Assembly: GCA_021815405.1 (NCBI GenBank)
Contig: JAKAGV010000001.1
Span: 496,001-560,000, forward strand
Direction of reading: 5' to 3'
DNA: 64,000 bases
From: Bacteroidota bacterium
GTDB taxonomy: Bacteria > Bacteroidota > Ignavibacteria > Ignavibacteriales > Ignavibacteriaceae
The notes beneath the pieces are model-generated. The model did no database searches. It saw only the letters and a list, made by a program, of their open reading frames with translations, and was not told where the DNA came from. Within the stretch, counting starts at the first letter, position 1, and the number at the start of each line of letters is the position of its first letter. Of this stretch, positions 61,811 through 64,000 are shown piece by piece. Position numbers and translations under genes: made by a program.

Positions 61811-62473
61811 ATGGCAAAGAATGACTCTTCAATTATTTCTCATTGGTATCAACTGTATGAGGGTTTCCAAGAATCGCCGAAACTGATTTATGATTCGATA
61901 CAAGAGGCTGTCGCGAAACGGCAACTTTCAAATACATCGACATCGAGTGTACATTATTTTGAAGGAGGACCGTTGTCAGCTCAGAGAGAATATCTACGAG
62001 TATCGCGCGGAAATCTTTTTTTCGATATTTGCGCTGCACATTTTGGTACGGGGATGTTTGTGTCATGGTGGTTGAGCAAGGAACGCGCATCCAAAGGGAT
62101 CTGGATATTGCTTGCAGCTTTGTTTTTTGCCCTTCTCCTTCTGTACTTGTTGGTTGACAGCTTCGGATTGTTTCTCGGACTATTTTTAGAAATGATTGTT
62201 TTGTTTTCTGCATTCATAACCGTTGGCATGCTTGTACAAAAGGGTTCGATACGGATTGAGGATACTCTTTTGGAAGTCCCTATCTTGGGAGCTATCTATG
62301 ACCGCCTGTTCCATCCTATGACCTATTACAAAGAAGATACGGCGCTCATGTTTCAGGAGTCGATCCGGTTGGCGGTTAACGAGGTTCTCGACAACATTAC
62401 CGCCGCAAAAGGATTAAAAGCGCTGACTGACAATGAAAAGAAACCAATCATGAACGATCTCCTGAGACGGTAG
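61811..62473 (+). CDS. Membrane protein upstream of the TraD-like gene
   Basis: A 220-residue protein following AGGAGGACGC. Two hydrophobic segments lie in the centre (GIWILLAALFFALLLLYLLV and LGLFLEMIVLFSAFITVGML), flanked by soluble ends; the N-terminal 90 residues are helical and the C-terminal 60 carry SIRLAVNEVLDNITAAKGLK. It lies 17 bases before the TraD-like ATPase, so the two probably work together at the membrane, for example as a coupling-protein partner. I know no family name. Confidence 0.7.
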   Translation: MAKNDSSIISHWYQLYEGFQESPKLIYDSIQEAVAKRQLSNTSTSSVHYFEGGPLSAQREYLRVSRGNLFFDICAAHFGTGMFVSWWLSKERASKGIWILLAALFFALLLLYLLVDSFGLFLGLFLEMIVLFSAFITVGMLVQKGSIRIEDTLLEVPILGAIYDRLFHPMTYYKEDTALMFQESIRLAVNEVLDNITAAKGLKALTDNEKKPIMNDLLRR

Positions 62474-62490
62474 AAAGGGAGTGACACATC

Positions 62491-64000
62491 ATGGCATCTT
62501 CGCTTGTTGAACGGCTTACGGTTCAATTTTATACCTGGGAACAGCGCGGCAGAGGATGGCATGTGTGGAACTTTCCCGTTGATCCTGAACCGCCGTTCGT
62601 ACCGTTTTATGTGCATGCGGTATCAGAACCGGTCGTGATTGACGATGGGCGCACGCCCACCTTGCTCAGTTCATTAGCGGAGCGCGTGAAAAATGTTTTT
62701 CTTAGATCATCTAAGAAAATTCCGGAGAATACATCATACGTACCGCAGTCGTTGGACGACATGACGCCTGTTTCGTATACGCAAGTAGGGGCGATTAAAG
62801 AGTTGAAAGTGGTCATTCCGAATGAGTACAAGACTTCCGCCCGATACATAGAACAGTGCCTTCTTACCATGACGATGCAATCGTCTATTATCAGCTTTGA
62901 GATTGTCGCCGCCGGCGATTCGATTGCGCTGCAATTTGCGTGTCGTGAATCTGATGTCTCATACGTCGAGCAGCAGCTCACGGCGTATTTTCCCGCATGC
63001 ACGATAACCCGGGGTGAGAATACCTTAGACGCACTGTTTAGTGATGATGAAAAAACAGTTGTTGTTGACTTCGGGCTTTCCGAAGAGTTTATGCTGCCGA
63101 TTAAAACGTATGATTCTTTTGACCCCGATCCGCTGACCGGTTTATTTGGCGTATTGGACAGCTTGCGAAATGATGACATAGCGTTGGTGCAGGTGTTAAT
63201 CAAAGCCGCCGAAGCGCCGTGGGCTGACAGTATCATGCGGTCGGTAAGCAATGCTGAAAGCGATTCTTTCTTTATCGATGCGCCCGATATGGTCAAGCTT
63301 GCGCGGGAGAAATGCAGCTATCCTCTCTTTGCCGTCAACGTGCGTGCAGCGGGAAAGGGATCATCAGAGCGGCGTTCATGGGAGATAGTAAAATCATTAG
63401 CCGGCTGCTTTACGACCTTTAGCGACCCGCACGGAAATGCATTCATTCCGCTGGATAATCAAGAATATGATGCAGATGCACGCATAGACGATGTCATTTA
63501 CAGGCAAACGCACAGAACCGGCATGATTCTCAACAGCGCCGAGCTTATTTCATTGGTGCATTTCCCTTCGGTGTCAATTCTTTCAAAGAAGTTGAGAAGT
63601 AATAATCAAAAGACGATTGAAGCTTCCGCCTCAGTAAAAGGGAATGAATTTATTCTCGGTAATAATGTGCATAGCGGAGAAACGACGGTCGTATCGCTCA
63701 GTCATGAACAGAGGCTTCGACACATGCACGTCCTCGGCGCGACTGGCACCGGCAAGTCTACGCTGTTATTGCATCTCATCATGCAGGACATTGAGCATGA
63801 TGGCGGACTTATGGTTCTTGACCCTCACGGCGACCTTATCGATGCAGTCTTAGAACGTATACCTGAAAATCGACATGAAGATGTCGCCTTATTTGATCCA
63901 AGCGATGAACAAGGTGCGGTTGGCTTCAATATTCTTGAGGCGCAGACTGAAATAGAAAAAAATATTTTATCATCAGATTTGGTAGAAATATTCAAGCGAT
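62491..64000 (+). CDS. Long TraD/VirD4-like coupling ATPase, 3' end outside window
   Basis: The frame is open from the ATG at 62491 (MASSLVERLTVQFYTWEQRG, 8 bases after GGGAG) to the window end, 503 codons. The first 390 residues form a large N-terminal domain with no transmembrane segment (IKELKVVIPNEYKTSARYIE, VVDFGLSEEFMLPIKTYDSF), of the kind found before P-loop domains in candidate-phylum conjugation-type proteins. The ATPase follows: HMHVLGATGTGKSTLLLHLI (Walker A) and LMVLDPHGDLIDAVLERIPE, FDPSDEQGAVGFNIL. The ATPase part is the same subfamily as the protein at 27219-28610, which lacks the N-terminal domain. Further transfer genes should lie beyond 64000. Confidence 0.88.
   Translation, partial: MASSLVERLTVQFYTWEQRGRGWHVWNFPVDPEPPFVPFYVHAVSEPVVIDDGRTPTLLSSLAERVKNVFLRSSKKIPENTSYVPQSLDDMTPVSYTQVGAIKELKVVIPNEYKTSARYIEQCLLTMTMQSSIISFEIVAAGDSIALQFACRESDVSYVEQQLTAYFPACTITRGENTLDALFSDDEKTVVVDFGLSEEFMLPIKTYDSFDPDPLTGLFGVLDSLRNDDIALVQVLIKAAEAPWADSIMRSVSNAESDSFFIDAPDMVKLAREKCSYPLFAVNVRAAGKGSSERRSWEIVKSLAGCFTTFSDPHGNAFIPLDNQEYDADARIDDVIYRQTHRTGMILNSAELISLVHFPSVSILSKKLRSNNQKTIEASASVKGNEFILGNNVHSGETTVVSLSHEQRLRHMHVLGATGTGKSTLLLHLIMQDIEHDGGLMVLDPHGDLIDAVLERIPENRHEDVALFDPSDEQGAVGFNILEAQTEIEKNILSSDLVEIFKR

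Noticed and set aside
22133-64000. Prophage interpretation of the insertion
   Set aside because: No capsid, portal, terminase, tail or lysis gene is visible; TraD-like ATPases point to a conjugative or mobilisable element.

Overview
The window looks like chromosomal DNA of an Ignavibacteria/Bacteroidota-type bacterium carrying a large integrated mobile element. The host assignment rests on repeated C-terminal type IX secretion (T9SS) sorting domains with the motif YPNPFNP, AT-rich coding sequence, lipoproteins with FSC lipoboxes, a DUF6266-like protein and a complex I fragment (nuoGHI). No rRNA, tRNA or CRISPR array was found.

Region 1 (1-22133), host chromosome. A multihaem cytochrome c cut by the window edge, a DUF2339-like membrane protein, a secreted C1-family cysteine peptidase, a MNT/HEPN toxin-antitoxin-like pair, two large surface proteins, an M16 peptidase, alanine dehydrogenase, nuoG-nuoH-nuoI, and a T9SS-tailed lipoprotein. 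Several orphan fragments of T9SS sorting domains and small palindromic repeats lie between them. The region ends in comM (Mg-chelatase-like branch-migration helicase), cut off at its conserved MNPC motif.

Region 2 (about 22133 to beyond 64000), integrated element. The left end sits inside comM with a large serine recombinase immediately against the junction. The right end lies outside the window. The element backbone is visibly richer in G+C: recombinase, SymE-like protein, a short TraD/VirD4-like ATPase, a RecB-like PD-(D/E)xK nuclease, a DUF932 protein, a second serine recombinase, and at 56.7-64 kb a regulator, a replication-type HTH protein, a pair of RuvC-like proteins (one with lost catalytic residues), a complete second comM, an AbiEii-type toxin with its DUF6922 partner, and a long TraD-like ATPase running off the end. 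The element therefore breaks the host comM but brings an intact one.

Region 3, AT-rich cargo inside the element. (a) 24.9-27.2 kb: an ArsR / SRPBCC / RibD-domain cassette. (b) 31.0-34.3 kb: three overlapping small genes, a YaaC-like protein and an adenine methylase. (c) 36.8-44.6 kb: a same-strand, probably defensive island: HigBA with an ImmA-type antitoxin, a ubiquitin-like conjugation cassette (multiubiquitin protein, DUF6791-ThiF E1-like protein, DUF6527 protein), a GIY-YIG protein, a 783-residue putative nuclease, a 52-residue ORF, an Abi-C/TIGR02391-like protein and a membrane protein. (d) 45.1-55.4 kb: metabolic and surface cargo: a NodU/CmcH-type carbamoyltransferase, an isochorismatase-family hydrolase and a PduO-type cobalamin adenosyltransferase in one operon, a pabB-pabC fusion, and an RCC1-repeat protein with a T9SS tail.

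The observations I rate highest are the comM-targeting element that carries its own comM next to a catalytic/degenerate RuvC pair, the ubiquitin-like cassette whose modifier does not end in Gly-Gly, the unrecognised four-gene operon around the 783-residue nuclease-like protein, and a shared TTGTC-N6-GACAA operator-like motif upstream of several element genes.
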